DNA of 64,000 bases, taken from the NCBI GenBank assembly GCA_018399015.1, contig CP073761.1, positions 2,542,001 through 2,606,000 of the forward strand, read 5' to 3'. Of the stretch, positions 49,485 through 58,533 are shown piece after piece. A program made the translations under genes and the position numbers. The notes beneath the pieces are model-generated. The model had not been told where the DNA came from, did no database searches, and saw only the letters and a list, made by a program, of their open reading frames with translations. Source of the stretch: Cyanobium sp. M30B3. Its GTDB lineage: Bacteria; Cyanobacteriota; Cyanobacteriia; PCC-6307; Cyanobiaceae. How positions within the stretch are numbered: position 1 is the stretch's first letter; the number at the start of each line of letters is the position of its first letter.

Positions 49485-49787
49485 ATGACCCTGCGTGACG
49501 TGATCAACAAGCTGCTGGGCCGGCAAGCCAACAGTGCCGGCACCGCCAGGCAGCGGCTGCAGCTGGTGCTGGCCCATGACCGCAGCGACCTCAACCCCGA
49601 ACTGCTGGAGCAGATGCGCCGGGAGATTCTCGAAGTGGTGAGCCGCTACGTGGAAATCGATCTGGAGGAAGGCGATGTGAGCCTCGCCACCGAAGACCGG
49701 GTCACGGCCCTGGTGGCCAACCTGCCGATCCGGCGCGCGCGCCCGGTCGTGGAGCCCGCCCCCGCCCCAGATGCCCTGGAGGTGTGA
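49485..49787 (+). CDS. minE: Cell division topological factor MinE
   Basis: MinE stimulates MinD ATPase and drives pole-to-pole oscillation. The 100-residue protein has the N-terminal membrane/MinD contact helix ([10 protein letters not shown]), a [21 protein letters not shown] contact helix and the dimerising topological domain ([20 protein letters not shown]). It sits directly after minD, so the two are cotranscribed. Confidence 0.96.
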   Translation: MTLRDVINKLLGRQANSAGTARQRLQLVLAHDRSDLNPELLEQMRREILEVVSRYVEIDLEEGDVSLATEDRVTALVANLPIRRARPVVEPAPAPDALEV

Positions 49788-49837
49788 ACCATTGGCCTGC
49801 AGGGTGGCAACCCTTGGGGGGACCTCCGGTGCACGCC

Positions 49838-50098
49838 ATGCCAACCGTCGACCATCCTGAGCCGATCACCCCAGCTGAATCCAGGGTGCTGGGGGCCTTG
49901 CGCAAAGGGCTGAGCAACCGCGGGATTGCGGGGGTGCTGGTGGTGAGTCCACGCACGGTGGAGAGTCACATCTCCAGTCTGCTGGCCAAGACAGGCTGTG
50001 GAAACCGCACACAGCTGCTGCTCTGGTCGCTGGAGCTCACCCCTGGGGCGATAAGCTCCGCTGAGGGCAGTGCCCAGGCCGGCTTAGCTCAGCGGTAG
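49838..50098 (+). CDS. LuxR-type helix-turn-helix regulator overlapping a tRNA gene
   Basis: An 86-residue protein with a GerE/LuxR HTH at about residues 9-65: PITPAESRVLGALRKGLSNR, GIAGVLVVSPRTVESHISSLL and KTGCGNRTQLLLW. No receiver domain or ligand domain is present, so it is a stand-alone DNA-binding protein. Its last seven codons run into the adjacent tRNA-Thr gene; the TAG stop (50096-50098) lies in the D-arm. A GTG at 49784 could extend it upstream to overlap minE. Targets are unknown. Confidence 0.75.
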   Translation: MPTVDHPEPITPAESRVLGALRKGLSNRGIAGVLVVSPRTVESHISSLLAKTGCGNRTQLLLWSLELTPGAISSAEGSAQAGLAQR

Positions 50099-50149
50099 AG
50101 CAGCGCTTTTGTAAAGCGAAGGCCATCGGTTCAAATCCGTTAGCCGGCT
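50078..50149 (+). tRNA. tRNA-Thr(UGU)
   Basis: Acceptor GCCGGCT pairs with AGCCGGC. The anticodon loop TTTGTAA gives UGU. The T-arm ATCGGTTCAAATCCGTT has the usual form. The anticodon stem GCGCT/AGCGA ends in one G-A mismatch. Length is 72 nt, no encoded CCA. Its 5' part overlaps the LuxR-type gene by 21 bases. Confidence 0.95.
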
Positions 50150-50150
50150 T

Positions 50151-51467
50151 TCAGGGGATGGGCGGTAAGGCTCCGGGCCGGATCCGGACCGGTGCGAAAG
50201 GTGGTGGTGGTGGTGGTGGTGGTGGCAGCGGCTGGGTGGTGGCAGGCGGCAACGCGGCGGAAGCCGCGGCCAGCCTGGCGGCAGGGGCGGCAAACAGCCG
50301 AGCCAGCACGGCCTGCCGTTGGTGGGCGGGCTCAGGGCCGAGAGCCCAGAGCGACTCCAGGTAGAAAAAGGCCACACCGAGGCCGGCCTGGCGGCTGGCC
50401 ATCACCTTCTGCTGCAAGAGAGACGCGGGGGTGGGACGGTTGCGCTGACCGCTGAGGATCGCCATCGCCGTGGGGATGCGCTGGCGTGCTTCCTGCACCT
50501 CAGGATGCCACATGTGCGGGATGAAACTCTCCAGGTCGGGCCTGTAGATCTGCACCAGCAACTCATCGGCGATGCCCTGGCGAACCCAGGCCCGCCAATC
50601 CTGCAGCTGGAGCTTGTAGGCGAAGTCGTAGTAGTTGGGAGAAATGGACACGATCGCCCCGGGCCGCCGGGCACGCACCGCCTTGCTGAGCCGATCCATG
50701 AAGGCGGTGATCTTGTCGGCCCGCCACTTCACCCAGGCTGGATCGGCCGGGTTGGCGGGAGGGTTGCGGCCCGTTTCCCTGCGGTAGAGCGCCACGGTGA
50801 AGGGGTCGTAGCCGAACTCCCGGGGCAGGGTGGTGTGGTCGTCGAACTGGATGCCATCCGCGCCGTACTTGCCCACCACCTCCAGCACCAGATCGGTGAT
50901 CAGCTGCTGCACCTCGGGCCGGAAAGGATTCAGCCACTTCACCTCCCCCGCGGCGCTGATGGAGGTGAGACTGCCGTCCTGCTTGCTGGTGAGCCAGGCG
51001 CTGTGGCGGCGGGCCAGCTCAGAGCCGGGGGCGGCCATGAAGCCGAATTCAAACCAGGGAATCACCAGCAGCCCCTGGCGGCGACCCTCGGCGATCAGCT
51101 CTCCGATCACGTCCTGCCCCTGGAGACCGCGAAAGGTGAAATCCTGCAACCCCCGCTCCTGCATCACCTGGCTGGGGTAGTAGGCGATGCCGCCGTTCCA
51201 CACCACCGGGTAGAGGGTGTTGAAGTTGAGCCGGGCGAGCTGGGCCACCGCCTGCTGCATGCGCTCGCGATCCCGCAGCACCGGCATGTCGTTGGCGGTG
51301 AGCCACACACCCCGCAATTCCGTGCGGGGTTTCGCCGCGGCAGGTGCCGGAGAAGAGGCCTGGGGCTGCCCCTGGGCTCGGGCTGCGGGGAAACCTGCTG
51401 GAGAGAGCACTCCCAACCCCTGGCCCAGGAGCAGCGCAGCCATCGTGATCTGCCGCCAGCTCACCAT
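50151..51467 (-). CDS. GHL10-family glycoside hydrolase-like secreted protein
   Basis: The 438-residue protein begins with a signal sequence (RQITMAALLLGQGLGVLSPA, cleavage near ARA-Q). The GHL10 (DUF187/YngK) barrel follows: ELRGVWLTANDMPVLRDRER, LNFNTLYPVVWNGGIAYYPS, PWFEFGFMAAPGSELARRH, KWLNPFRPEVQQLITDLVLE, GADGIQFDDHTTLPREFGYD and ISPNYYDFAYKLQLQDW. These are the usual core positions of a family thought to act on cell-wall or exopolysaccharides. The C-terminus is a poly-proline tail from GGT repeats near 50203-50224. The stop is two bases from tRNA-Thr. Confidence 0.88.
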   Translation of the reverse strand: MVSWRQITMAALLLGQGLGVLSPAGFPAARAQGQPQASSPAPAAAKPRTELRGVWLTANDMPVLRDRERMQQAVAQLARLNFNTLYPVVWNGGIAYYPSQVMQERGLQDFTFRGLQGQDVIGELIAEGRRQGLLVIPWFEFGFMAAPGSELARRHSAWLTSKQDGSLTSISAAGEVKWLNPFRPEVQQLITDLVLEVVGKYGADGIQFDDHTTLPREFGYDPFTVALYRRETGRNPPANPADPAWVKWRADKITAFMDRLSKAVRARRPGAIVSISPNYYDFAYKLQLQDWRAWVRQGIADELLVQIYRPDLESFIPHMWHPEVQEARQRIPTAMAILSGQRNRPTPASLLQQKVMASRQAGLGVAFFYLESLWALGPEPAHQRQAVLARLFAAPAARLAAASAALPPATTQPLPPPPPPPPPFAPVRIRPGALPPIP

Positions 51468-51493
51468 GCCCAGAGTGCAAGGGGTATCTGAGC

Positions 51494-51655
51494 CTAGGGA
51501 TCTTCTTTGCCGGCCAGCAGCCACCCCAGCAGCAGCAGCGGCAGCCACGCCAACCACAGGGCCTTGAGCACCACCGTGCCGCCGATGATCAAGGGGGAGG
51601 CGATCCAGGCATAGATCGCCATCGTGATCAGCAGCACAAGCGACAGCGCGGCCAT
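51494..51655 (-). CDS. Small membrane protein, conserved hypothetical
   Basis: A 53-residue protein, MAALSLVLLITMAIYAWIAS followed by a second hydrophobic stretch LWLAWLPLLLLGWLLAG and a short charged end (KEDP). Two helices with a short loop. Starts eight bases after tsaC on the same strand, which suggests a shared transcript. I do not recognise a named family. Confidence 0.5.
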   Translation of the reverse strand: MAALSLVLLITMAIYAWIASPLIIGGTVVLKALWLAWLPLLLLGWLLAGKEDP

Positions 51656-51662
51656 CGGCTGT

Positions 51663-52286
51663 TCAGGGGAGACGGTCCGGCAGCACGAAAGCACCCTGGC
51701 GCAACACCCGCCAACCCTGCCTGCCGGCCGCGCCGCCCCCGTCCTCCTGCCAGGCCAGCACGGTGCTGGCCAGACCGGAACCGGCGGGCCAGGGGATGGG
51801 GCCCAGCAGGGGCAGCCCTGGAAAGAAGCGGCGGGCGGCCTCGGCATCCCGGGCTGCCGCCGCTCCCGAGGGATTGGCGCTGGTGGTGGCCAGAACCCCG
51901 CTGCAGCCCAACAGCTCCCGGGCCTCGGCACAGGCCGGGATGCGCAGGCCGAGGCTGCGCCCACCCGGATGCAGCTGATCCATGGGGCCGCCACGGGCCG
52001 GCAGCACCAGGGTGAGGGGGCCCGGCCAGCCCTGGGCGGCCATCGCCAGCCATTCCGGGCGCCAGGGCACACCAAGCACCGCCTCGAACTGGTCCAGATT
52101 CGCCCCCATCAGGATCAGGGGCTTGTCCAGGGGGCGCTGCTTGAGCTCCCAGATCCGGCTGGCAAAGGCTGGTCTTGCGGCCAGGGCCGGCAGGGTGTCA
52201 GTGGGCATCAGGGCCACCGCCCCGGCGGTGAGCCGCTCGGCCAGAGCCGCCGCTGGCAGGGCAGCGGACAGGGGGTCTTGGGTCAT
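51663..52286 (-). CDS. tsaC: L-threonylcarbamoyladenylate synthase (Sua5/YciO/TsaC family)
   Basis: Makes the threonylcarbamoyl-AMP used for t6A37 in tRNAs reading ANN codons. The 207-residue protein has the domain features AGAVALMPTDTLPALAAR, ELKQRPLDKPLILMG, GPLTLVLPARGG, LGLRIPA and TTSANPSGAAAARDAE. It lacks the C-terminal Sua5 extension, so it is TsaC-like. Its start overlaps the prmC stop by four bases (ATGA). Confidence 0.92.
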   Translation of the reverse strand: MTQDPLSAALPAAALAERLTAGAVALMPTDTLPALAARPAFASRIWELKQRPLDKPLILMGANLDQFEAVLGVPWRPEWLAMAAQGWPGPLTLVLPARGGPMDQLHPGGRSLGLRIPACAEARELLGCSGVLATTSANPSGAAAARDAEAARRFFPGLPLLGPIPWPAGSGLASTVLAWQEDGGGAAGRQGWRVLRQGAFVLPDRLP

Positions 52287-53278
52287 GGTCGGAGAGCGGC
52301 AACGGAGGCCTCAGGCCCACGGCGAGCAACGGCAAACCGCCGGATGCCCTCCAGATCGCAATGGGCGGCGACGGGGCTCAGCCCCCCCGCACGCAGCAGG
52401 GCGAGAACGGCATCGCTCTGATCGTGGTGATGCTCCAGCAGCAACCAGCCCCCAGGCGCCAGGGCCTCGCCAGCGCCGCAGGCAATGGCACGGATGGCCC
52501 TCAGACCATCCGTGCCGCCATCGAGAGCGACTCGGGGTTCGTGATCCCTCACGCCCGGCTCCAGCTGGGACCAGACGGCGGTGGGGATGTAAGGAGGATT
52601 GGCAACCACCAGGTTCAACCTCCCCCACCAGGGCCGGAGCGGCTCCCACCAACTGCCGGCCAGCAGCCCGACCCGCTCCCGCACACCCTGGCAGAGCAGG
52701 TTCTGCTCCGCCTGCTGGAGCGCCAGGGGGCTGGAATCCACCGCCAGGCCCTGAGCCTCCGGCCAGAGCCGGGCCAGGGCGATGGCGAGGCAGGCCGACC
52801 CCGTGCCCAGGTCGGCCCAGAGCGCTGGCGAGGTCTCGGGCCAGTGGGCCTGGGCCAGCTCCACCAGCAGCTCGGTTTCCTGGCGCGGAATCAGCACCCC
52901 CGGGGCCACGGCCAGGTTCAGATCCCTCCAGGGACACACACCCGCCAGGTACTGCAGCGGCTGGGCAGTCTCCAGATGGGATGCCCACAGGTCAGCCAGC
53001 TGCTGGAGCGAGACGCGCAGCCGCAGCCTTCGCCGGGGATCCAGGCGCAGCCGCTGCAGCGTGGCCCAGTCCACGCCGGCCACCAGCTCCAGCAGCCAGT
53101 CGAGCTCCTCCGGCCTGCCCCCCGCCAGGAGCTGGTGGCGGCGCCAGGCCAGCAGCTCGCCGGCTCCCAACTCGAACCCGATCGGCTGCTGCGGAACTGC
53201 CCCGGCCCGCCCCGGTGGCTGGAGTGGAGCTGGGGTTGGACGCCAGTGCAAACCGTTGAGCCAAGCCTCACCATTCAA
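52283..53278 (-). CDS. prmC: Peptide chain release factor N5-glutamine methyltransferase
   Basis: PrmC methylates the Gln of the GGQ motif in release factors RF1 and RF2. Motifs include PLQYLAGVCPWRDLNLAVAPGVLIPRQETELLVE, LWADLGTGSACLAIALARLW (SAM binding) and LVVANPPYIPTAVW (NPPY active site). Start is uncertain: no ATG fits. TTG 53278 gives the longest sensible form, while TTG 53170 (GAGELLAWRRHQL) is closer to the family N-terminus. It overlaps tsaC by four bases and follows dprA by 13. Confidence 0.92.
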   Translation of the reverse strand: MNGEAWLNGLHWRPTPAPLQPPGRAGAVPQQPIGFELGAGELLAWRRHQLLAGGRPEELDWLLELVAGVDWATLQRLRLDPRRRLRLRVSLQQLADLWASHLETAQPLQYLAGVCPWRDLNLAVAPGVLIPRQETELLVELAQAHWPETSPALWADLGTGSACLAIALARLWPEAQGLAVDSSPLALQQAEQNLLCQGVRERVGLLAGSWWEPLRPWWGRLNLVVANPPYIPTAVWSQLEPGVRDHEPRVALDGGTDGLRAIRAIACGAGEALAPGGWLLLEHHHDQSDAVLALLRAGGLSPVAAHCDLEGIRRFAVARRGPEASVAALRP

Positions 53279-53291
53279 TCCGGTGAACGGG

Positions 53292-54458
53292 TCAATCCGG
53301 TGCGCGGGGGCGCCAGTGCAGACCCGGCTCGGAATGCACCACACCGGCGAGCTCCAGGGCCAGCAGCCGTGACGCGAGAACCGCAGCTGGTTGCTCCAGA
53401 GCGAGACAGAGCTGCTCCAGCGACGCGCCATCGGCCAGGGCTTGCAACAACTCCGGATCCAGCGACTCCACGCTGCCGGCACCCGGCGGGGAGCGCACGG
53501 CCACAGGCCTGGATCCGAGGGGCCCGACCCCCAGCTGGCGGATCAGATCAGACGGCTCCAACAGGAGAGTGGCCCCCCGACCCAGCCAGCGATTGCTGCC
53601 CCGGGCCGAGAGCCGCGCCGCATCGCCCGGCACCACCCAGAGCGGCAACTGCTGCTGCCAGGCCAGCTGGGCTGAATGGAGGGCTCCACTCCGGTCTGGG
53701 CATTCCACCAGAACCACCGCACTGGCCAGCGCCACCTGCAGCCGATTGCGGGCCGCGAAATGGCCGGCACACACCGATGAGCGGGGGGGCTGTTCGCTGA
53801 TCAGCAGACCCCGCCGGCCCACCTGCTCCTGGAGGTCGCGGTGGTGGCTGGGGTACACCCTCTCCAGAGGAGTGCCTAGCACAGCCACAGGACGCCCCCC
53901 CACCTGCAGACAGCCTCGGTGGCTGGCCGCGTCGATGCCATCGGCCAGGCCACTCACCACCGGCCAGCCCGCCTGGGCCAGGGCCCGCCCAAGGGCCTCG
54001 GCCATGGCCAGCCCCGCCCGGGAGGGACGCCGGGTGCCCACCACCGCCACGGCCTGCCGACGGGCGAGGAGCGGCCACAGCGATCCACAGCCCCGCCAGT
54101 AGAGCCCCAGGGGGGGCCTGGAGAGCTTGCCCAGGGCTGGAGGGGCTGCGGGATCCCCAGGCAGCAGCACGGTCCTGCCCCCCCGCACCTGGACCGACCA
54201 CCGCTCCAGCGGCTTCTCCCCCCAGTGCTGGCGGAAACGCTCCAGCCGCTGGCGCCAGTCGGCTGCCACTCCCTCGAGCCGGGGAAAGCGATCCAAGGGG
54301 GCAAGCCAGGCCTCTGCCAATCCGCCGAAGTGGGCCTCAATGGCCCCCAGACTCACCCAACCCAGACCGGGGCAGGCCGACCAGAGCAACCACCAGAGCC
54401 GCTGCTCATACCCCCAGGCCCGCCGTCGGCACTCAGGCGACAGATCTGACTCAGCCAT
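53292..54458 (-). CDS. dprA: DNA processing protein DprA
   Basis: DprA loads RecA onto single-stranded DNA taken up in natural transformation. The 388-residue protein has the Rossmann-like core VAVVGTRRPSRAGLAMAEAL, VVSGLADGIDAASHRGCLQ and VAVLGTPLERVYP. It also has LISEQPPRS, NRLQVALASAVVLVEC, ALHSAQLAWQQQLPLWVVPG and GSNRWLGRGA, plus a C-terminal winged helix. ATG 54458 is chosen; ATG 54485 would add nine residues. Confidence 0.95.
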   Translation of the reverse strand: MAESDLSPECRRRAWGYEQRLWWLLWSACPGLGWVSLGAIEAHFGGLAEAWLAPLDRFPRLEGVAADWRQRLERFRQHWGEKPLERWSVQVRGGRTVLLPGDPAAPPALGKLSRPPLGLYWRGCGSLWPLLARRQAVAVVGTRRPSRAGLAMAEALGRALAQAGWPVVSGLADGIDAASHRGCLQVGGRPVAVLGTPLERVYPSHHRDLQEQVGRRGLLISEQPPRSSVCAGHFAARNRLQVALASAVVLVECPDRSGALHSAQLAWQQQLPLWVVPGDAARLSARGSNRWLGRGATLLLEPSDLIRQLGVGPLGSRPVAVRSPPGAGSVESLDPELLQALADGASLEQLCLALEQPAAVLASRLLALELAGVVHSEPGLHWRPRAPD

Positions 54459-54509
54459 TGCGGCGCCCAGCCCCGACCCAGCCATTGCATCAGTACATCT
54501 GTACTGATA

Positions 54510-54980
54510 TTACCCCCGCCCCTGGGCCAGGGCGGTCGCTGCGGCCGCCAGGTCGTCCGGCCAGCGCCGCCGCAGCCGGAACACCGGGCCACCCCCGGCT
54601 GCCGCCATCGCCTGGGCATGGCGGTCCACCAGCACCAGGTCCACCCTGGCCTCGGCCGCCAGCCCCTCCTCGGCACTGACAAAACGGCTGTGCCAGGTGA
54701 GTTTCAGCCCGGTTCGCGGCAGCACCCGACTCACCACATCCACCACATCCCCGTGCCGAAGGGGCTGCAGGTACTGGAGGGTCAAGCCCACCACCGGCAG
54801 CTCCAGGCCACGGGCCGAGAGGTCCCCATAGGCCAGGCCCACCCCGGCCAGGGCCTCCACCCTCGCCTCCTCCAGCCAGGCCAGATAGGCCCCATGCCAC
54901 ATCACGCCGGCATGGTCGGTGTGCTGGGGCAGCACCCTGCGCCGCAGCGTCCATTGGCCACACTCCATCACGGTCTGCAT
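54510..54980 (-). CDS. Hotdog-fold acyl-CoA thioesterase (4HBT/YbgC type)
   Basis: The 156-residue protein has the 4-hydroxybenzoyl-CoA thioesterase pattern: a catalytic Asp in the run PQHTDHAGVMWHGAYLAWLEEAR-type block (HTDHAG, then WLEEARVEAL), and LPVVGLTLQYLQPLRHGDVV. In cyanobacteria members of this group hydrolyse DHNA-CoA in phylloquinone synthesis, so that is a possible role here. It is not proven. Starts ATG 54980 or 54968. The divergent universal stress gene begins 62 bases upstream. Confidence 0.85.
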   Translation of the reverse strand: MQTVMECGQWTLRRRVLPQHTDHAGVMWHGAYLAWLEEARVEALAGVGLAYGDLSARGLELPVVGLTLQYLQPLRHGDVVDVVSRVLPRTGLKLTWHSRFVSAEEGLAAEARVDLVLVDRHAQAMAAAGGGPVFRLRRRWPDDLAAAATALAQGRG

Positions 54981-55041
54981 GGTTGGGGACTGGGCGACCG
55001 GGGAGCAGCCATAGGCTGCCGTGGAGACAGGTGTTGGTTCC

Positions 55042-55893
55042 GTGTTCCGCAACGTTCTGATCGCTGACTCCGGCAAGGGTCACGTGGAGGAGATGGTGCG
55101 CATGCTGCGCGACATCCCCGTGGTGCGGCAGGCCCGCGTCAACCTCCTGCACGTGGTGCCCGAGCAGGGGGTGGAGGATGTGAAGGAGCACTGGCAGAAA
55201 GCCGCCGGCATCATGGCAAGTGCTGTGAGCCGCCTCAGCCTCGACCCCAGCGAGGTGAACACGATCATCCGCCAGGGCGACACCAAGCAGACCGTGCTGC
55301 GGGTGGCCGACGAGCTCGATTCCGACCTGATCGTGATGGGCTCCCGCGGCCTCAACCGACTGCAGTCGATTCTCGGCAACAGCGCCAGCCAGTATGTGTT
55401 TCAGCTCTCCACCCGGCCGATGCTGCTGGTGCGGGACGACCTCTACGTGCGCCACATCAACCGGGTGATGGTGACGGTGGATGGCTCCGGCGTGGGGGAT
55501 GACGCGCTCAAGCTGGCCTGCGAACTGGTGCGGGACATTCCCGGTGGCACCCTCACCGGTGTGCACGTGAGTCGTCAGGACGTGACCCCATCCCGGGGGG
55601 GCAAGTCACCCGCCGACGAGGTGCTGGATCAGGCGGTGCAGCGGGCGCGGGGCCTCGGCGTGGAACTGCGGGCCATGCACCGCACCGGCAGCGACATCGG
55701 TCGTGCGGTGTGCGCCGCTGCCGAAGAACTCGGCTCCGATCTGCTGGTGATCGCCTCGCAGGACCGCCGGCCAGTGGTGGCGAGGGCCCTGGTGGACCTG
55801 GACCGACTGCTGGGCAGCTCCGTGAGCGACTACATCCGCGTGCACGCGCCGGCTCCGGTGTTGCTGGTGCGGGAACCGGAGGGCAGGCGCTGA
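55042..55893 (+). CDS. Universal stress protein with two USP domains
   Basis: The 283-residue protein (GTG 55042, FRNVLIADSGKGHVEEM) holds two USP domains, residues 1-140 and 145-283. The ATP-binding G-2x-G-9x-G(S) region reads GSRGLNRLQSILGNSASQYV in the first half. The second half has ASQDRRP and GSSVSDYIRVHAPAPVLLV, a weaker version. Such proteins bind nucleotides and help in stress tolerance; the precise job is unknown. It converges on psbM. Confidence 0.9.
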   Translation: MFRNVLIADSGKGHVEEMVRMLRDIPVVRQARVNLLHVVPEQGVEDVKEHWQKAAGIMASAVSRLSLDPSEVNTIIRQGDTKQTVLRVADELDSDLIVMGSRGLNRLQSILGNSASQYVFQLSTRPMLLVRDDLYVRHINRVMVTVDGSGVGDDALKLACELVRDIPGGTLTGVHVSRQDVTPSRGGKSPADEVLDQAVQRARGLGVELRAMHRTGSDIGRAVCAAAEELGSDLLVIASQDRRPVVARALVDLDRLLGSSVSDYIRVHAPAPVLLVREPEGRR

Positions 55894-55899
55894 GCGGGA

Positions 55900-56007
55900 T
55901 CAGCTGCCCTGGCGGCTGCTGGTCTGGATGTAGAGCACCAGCAGAAACACGGTGGGAACCAGGACGAACATCAGGCTGGCGACAAAGCCGAGATCGTTTG
56001 TTTCCAT
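55900..56007 (-). CDS. psbM: Photosystem II subunit PsbM
   Basis: A 35-residue single-helix subunit at the photosystem II dimer interface. It translates [20 protein letters not shown], then [15 protein letters not shown]. The N-terminus and helix match PsbM of other cyanobacteria. The stop lies seven bases after the convergent universal stress gene. Confidence 0.97.
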   Translation of the reverse strand: METNDLGFVASLMFVLVPTVFLLVLYIQTSSRQGS

Positions 56008-56102
56008 GGCGGTTCTGCGGGTGCTGGGAGGGTATCACCGGCAACCCTGCGGCAATCCGGACGGTTCACTGGTCGTTGCGGGCGGCCTGCGCTCTGGGGC
56101 TC

Positions 56103-56588
56103 TCAAGGGGATTCAGCGCCCTGCCCCTCGGCGCCGCTCCCGGGCTGTGATTCGGGCTCAGCCCCCTCGGCCAGCTCCGGCTCGGGCTCCGGCTCCAGCT
56201 CTGCCTGCGGCCAGCTGGTGGGGCCGGCCGGCAGGGGCCGGGCCAGGGCCTTGGCCACCAGCCCCTGCTTGTCGGCCAGACCCACCTGGGGCCGGGTGAT
56301 CACCAGCAGCGACTGCTGCACCAGGGCCTGACAGGCCAGGCGCCACTCCTGGGGGCGGCGCCGCAGCTTCTGCTCCTCCACAGCCGTGCGGGCACTGAGC
56401 ACCTGGGCTGCGGTGCCTTCCGGGATCTCCACAAAACAGGTGATGCACTGACCACACCCTCCGCAGTTCCCAAGGGCTCCCTTGAGCCCGTACAGCTGTA
56501 ACCCCTCCCGCAGCGCCACGTCCCGCAGGTTCTCGCCGGGGTAGCACTCCACATCCCGGCCCTCGCGCACGAAGCGAATCACGGGCAT
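56103..56588 (-). CDS. 2Fe-2S ferredoxin-like protein with acidic tail
   Basis: A 161-residue protein with a plant-type ferredoxin domain at residues 1-90: [20 protein letters not shown], then the cluster ligands in [21 protein letters not shown] final Cys is in RLACQALV. Length is beyond a normal ferredoxin because of an acidic, low-complexity C-terminus ([19 protein letters not shown]). It stands divergent from psbB, as in related cyanobacteria; a role as electron carrier near photosystem II assembly is only suggested by position. Confidence 0.85.
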   Translation of the reverse strand: MPVIRFVREGRDVECYPGENLRDVALREGLQLYGLKGALGNCGGCGQCITCFVEIPEGTAAQVLSARTAVEEQKLRRRPQEWRLACQALVQQSLLVITRPQVGLADKQGLVAKALARPLPAGPTSWPQAELEPEPEPELAEGAEPESQPGSGAEGQGAESP

Positions 56589-56703
56589 GGCAACTCAGGC
56601 AGCTGGGGCCATTCTGGGTCGCCCCGTTGCGGACCGTTACCACCGCCGCGGCTGGCGCAGCGCGCCCCTTACGATCGCCGCACCCTCCCCAGAACGTCTC
56701 CCC

Positions 56704-58263
56704 ATGGGATTGCCCTGGTATCGGGTGCACACGGTCGTGATCAACGACCCGGGCCGCCTGTTGGCCGTGCACCTCATGCACACTGCGCTGGTGGCCGGCT
56801 GGGCCGGCTCGATGGCGCTCTACGAGCTCGCAATTTTCGATCCCTCCGACCCGGTGCTCAACCCGATGTGGCGCCAGGGCATGTTTGTGATGCCCTTCAT
56901 GGCGCGCCTGGGCGTGACCGGCAGCTGGGGCGGCTGGAGCATCACCGGCGAAACCGGGGTGGATCCAGGCTTCTGGAGCTTTGAGGGCGTCGCTGCGGCC
57001 CACATCATTCTCAGCGGTCTGCTGTTCCTGGCCGCGATCTGGCACTGGACCTACTGGGATCTGGAGATCTGGCAGGACCCCCGCACCGGCGAACCCGCCC
57101 TGGACCTGCCCAAGATCTTCGGCATCCACCTGCTGCTGGCCGGTCTGGCCTGCTTCGGCTTCGGGGCCTTCCACCTCACCGGGGTATTCGGCCCGGGCAT
57201 GTGGGTGAGCGACGCCTATGGCCTCGGCGGCCACCTCGAGCCGGTGCAGCCTGCCTGGGGACCTGAGGGCTTCAACCCGTTCAATCCCGGCGGCATCGTG
57301 GCCCACCACATCGCCGCTGGCATCGTCGGCATCATTGCCGGCATCTTCCACATCACCACCCGTCCTCCCGAGCGGCTCTACAAAGCCCTGCGGATGGGCA
57401 ACATCGAAACGGTGCTGGCCTCGGCCATCGCTGCCGTGTTCTTTGCAGCCTTTGTGGTGGCCGGCACCATGTGGTACGGGGCCGCCGCCACCCCTGTTGA
57501 GCTGTTCGGCCCAACCCGCTACCAGTGGGACCAGGGCTACTTCAAGGCAGAGATCAACCGCAGGGTGCAAACCGCCATGGACAACGGCGCAACCCGTGAG
57601 CAGGCCTACGGCTCGATTCCCGAGAAGCTTGCGTTCTACGACTATGTGGGCAACAGCCCTGCCAAGGGCGGTCTGTTCCGCGTGGGTCCGATGGTGAACG
57701 GCGATGGTCTGCCGACCGGCTGGCTCGGCCACATCTCCTTCACCGACAAGGACGGACGCGAACTGGATGTGCGTCGTCTGCCCAACTTCTTCGAGAACTT
57801 CCCAGTGGTTCTCCAGGACCAGGACGGCATTGTGCGGGCGGACATTCCCTTCCGCCGGGCCGAGGCCAAGTACTCCTTTGAACAGAGTGGCGTGAAGGCC
57901 ACCGTCTACGGCGGCGCCCTCAACGGCCAGACCTTCACCGACCCAGCAGACGTGAAGCGTCTCGCCCGCAAGACCCAGCTGGGAGAAGCCTTTGACTTCG
58001 ACCGCGAGACCTACCATTCCGATGGCACCTTCCGCAGCTCACCGCGCGGCTGGTTCACCTTCGGGCATGCCACCTTCGCCCTGCTCTTCTTCTTCGGCCA
58101 CATCTGGCACGGGGCCCGCACCCTTTACCGTGATGTGTTCGCCGGTATCGATCCCGACCTCGGCGAGCAGGTGGAGTTCGGCCTGTTCCAGAAACTGGGC
58201 GACAAGTCGACCCGCCGCCTGCCGGAGGGCTACGTGCCGCCGGCCGGCTCAACCCTCAGCTGA
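56704..58263 (+). CDS. psbB: Photosystem II CP47 chlorophyll protein
   Basis: CP47 is the inner antenna of photosystem II, with six transmembrane helices binding chlorophyll a. The 519-residue protein opens [20 protein letters not shown] and has [17 protein letters not shown], the His ligands in [19 protein letters not shown] and [19 protein letters not shown]. The long lumenal loop and the closing helix ([20 protein letters not shown]) follow. ATG 56704 matches the family start. psbT follows 15 bases later. Confidence 0.99.
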   Translation: MGLPWYRVHTVVINDPGRLLAVHLMHTALVAGWAGSMALYELAIFDPSDPVLNPMWRQGMFVMPFMARLGVTGSWGGWSITGETGVDPGFWSFEGVAAAHIILSGLLFLAAIWHWTYWDLEIWQDPRTGEPALDLPKIFGIHLLLAGLACFGFGAFHLTGVFGPGMWVSDAYGLGGHLEPVQPAWGPEGFNPFNPGGIVAHHIAAGIVGIIAGIFHITTRPPERLYKALRMGNIETVLASAIAAVFFAAFVVAGTMWYGAAATPVELFGPTRYQWDQGYFKAEINRRVQTAMDNGATREQAYGSIPEKLAFYDYVGNSPAKGGLFRVGPMVNGDGLPTGWLGHISFTDKDGRELDVRRLPNFFENFPVVLQDQDGIVRADIPFRRAEAKYSFEQSGVKATVYGGALNGQTFTDPADVKRLARKTQLGEAFDFDRETYHSDGTFRSSPRGWFTFGHATFALLFFFGHIWHGARTLYRDVFAGIDPDLGEQVEFGLFQKLGDKSTRRLPEGYVPPAGSTLS

Positions 58264-58278
58264 CCAGGAGCAGACCCC

Positions 58279-58374
58279 ATGGAGAGCTTTGCCTACATCC
58301 TGATCTTGGCTCTGGCCATTTCCACCCTGTTCTTCGCCATCGCTTTCCGCGATCCCCCGAAGATCGGCAAGTAA
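58279..58374 (+). CDS. psbT: Photosystem II subunit PsbT
   Basis: A 31-residue single-helix subunit near the photosystem II dimer interface, reading [20 protein letters not shown], then [12 protein letters not shown] good AGGAG site sits 12 bases before the ATG. It shares the transcript with psbB, and a terminator follows 28 bp on. Confidence 0.98.
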   Translation: MESFAYILILALAISTLFFAIAFRDPPKIGK

Positions 58375-58402
58375 TCGCCCAGCGTTCAACCCGTGTTTCG
58401 CC

Positions 58403-58429
58403 AGCCCCTGGGTACCCCAGGGGCTTTTT
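58403..58429 (+). terminator. Rho-independent terminator after psbB-psbT
   Basis: AGCCCCTGG (58403-58411) pairs with CCAGGGGCT (58417-58425) and a run of T follows. Confidence 0.88.
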
Positions 58430-58533
58430 GCTGGCAGTCCATTCAGCAACAAAACGCAGCAGGGGCGTTCTCAAGCCCTTCTCAAGCGGAGATCGCATGA
58501 TTAAACTCCGTAAAGTCACCCGGATGTGCGGGG

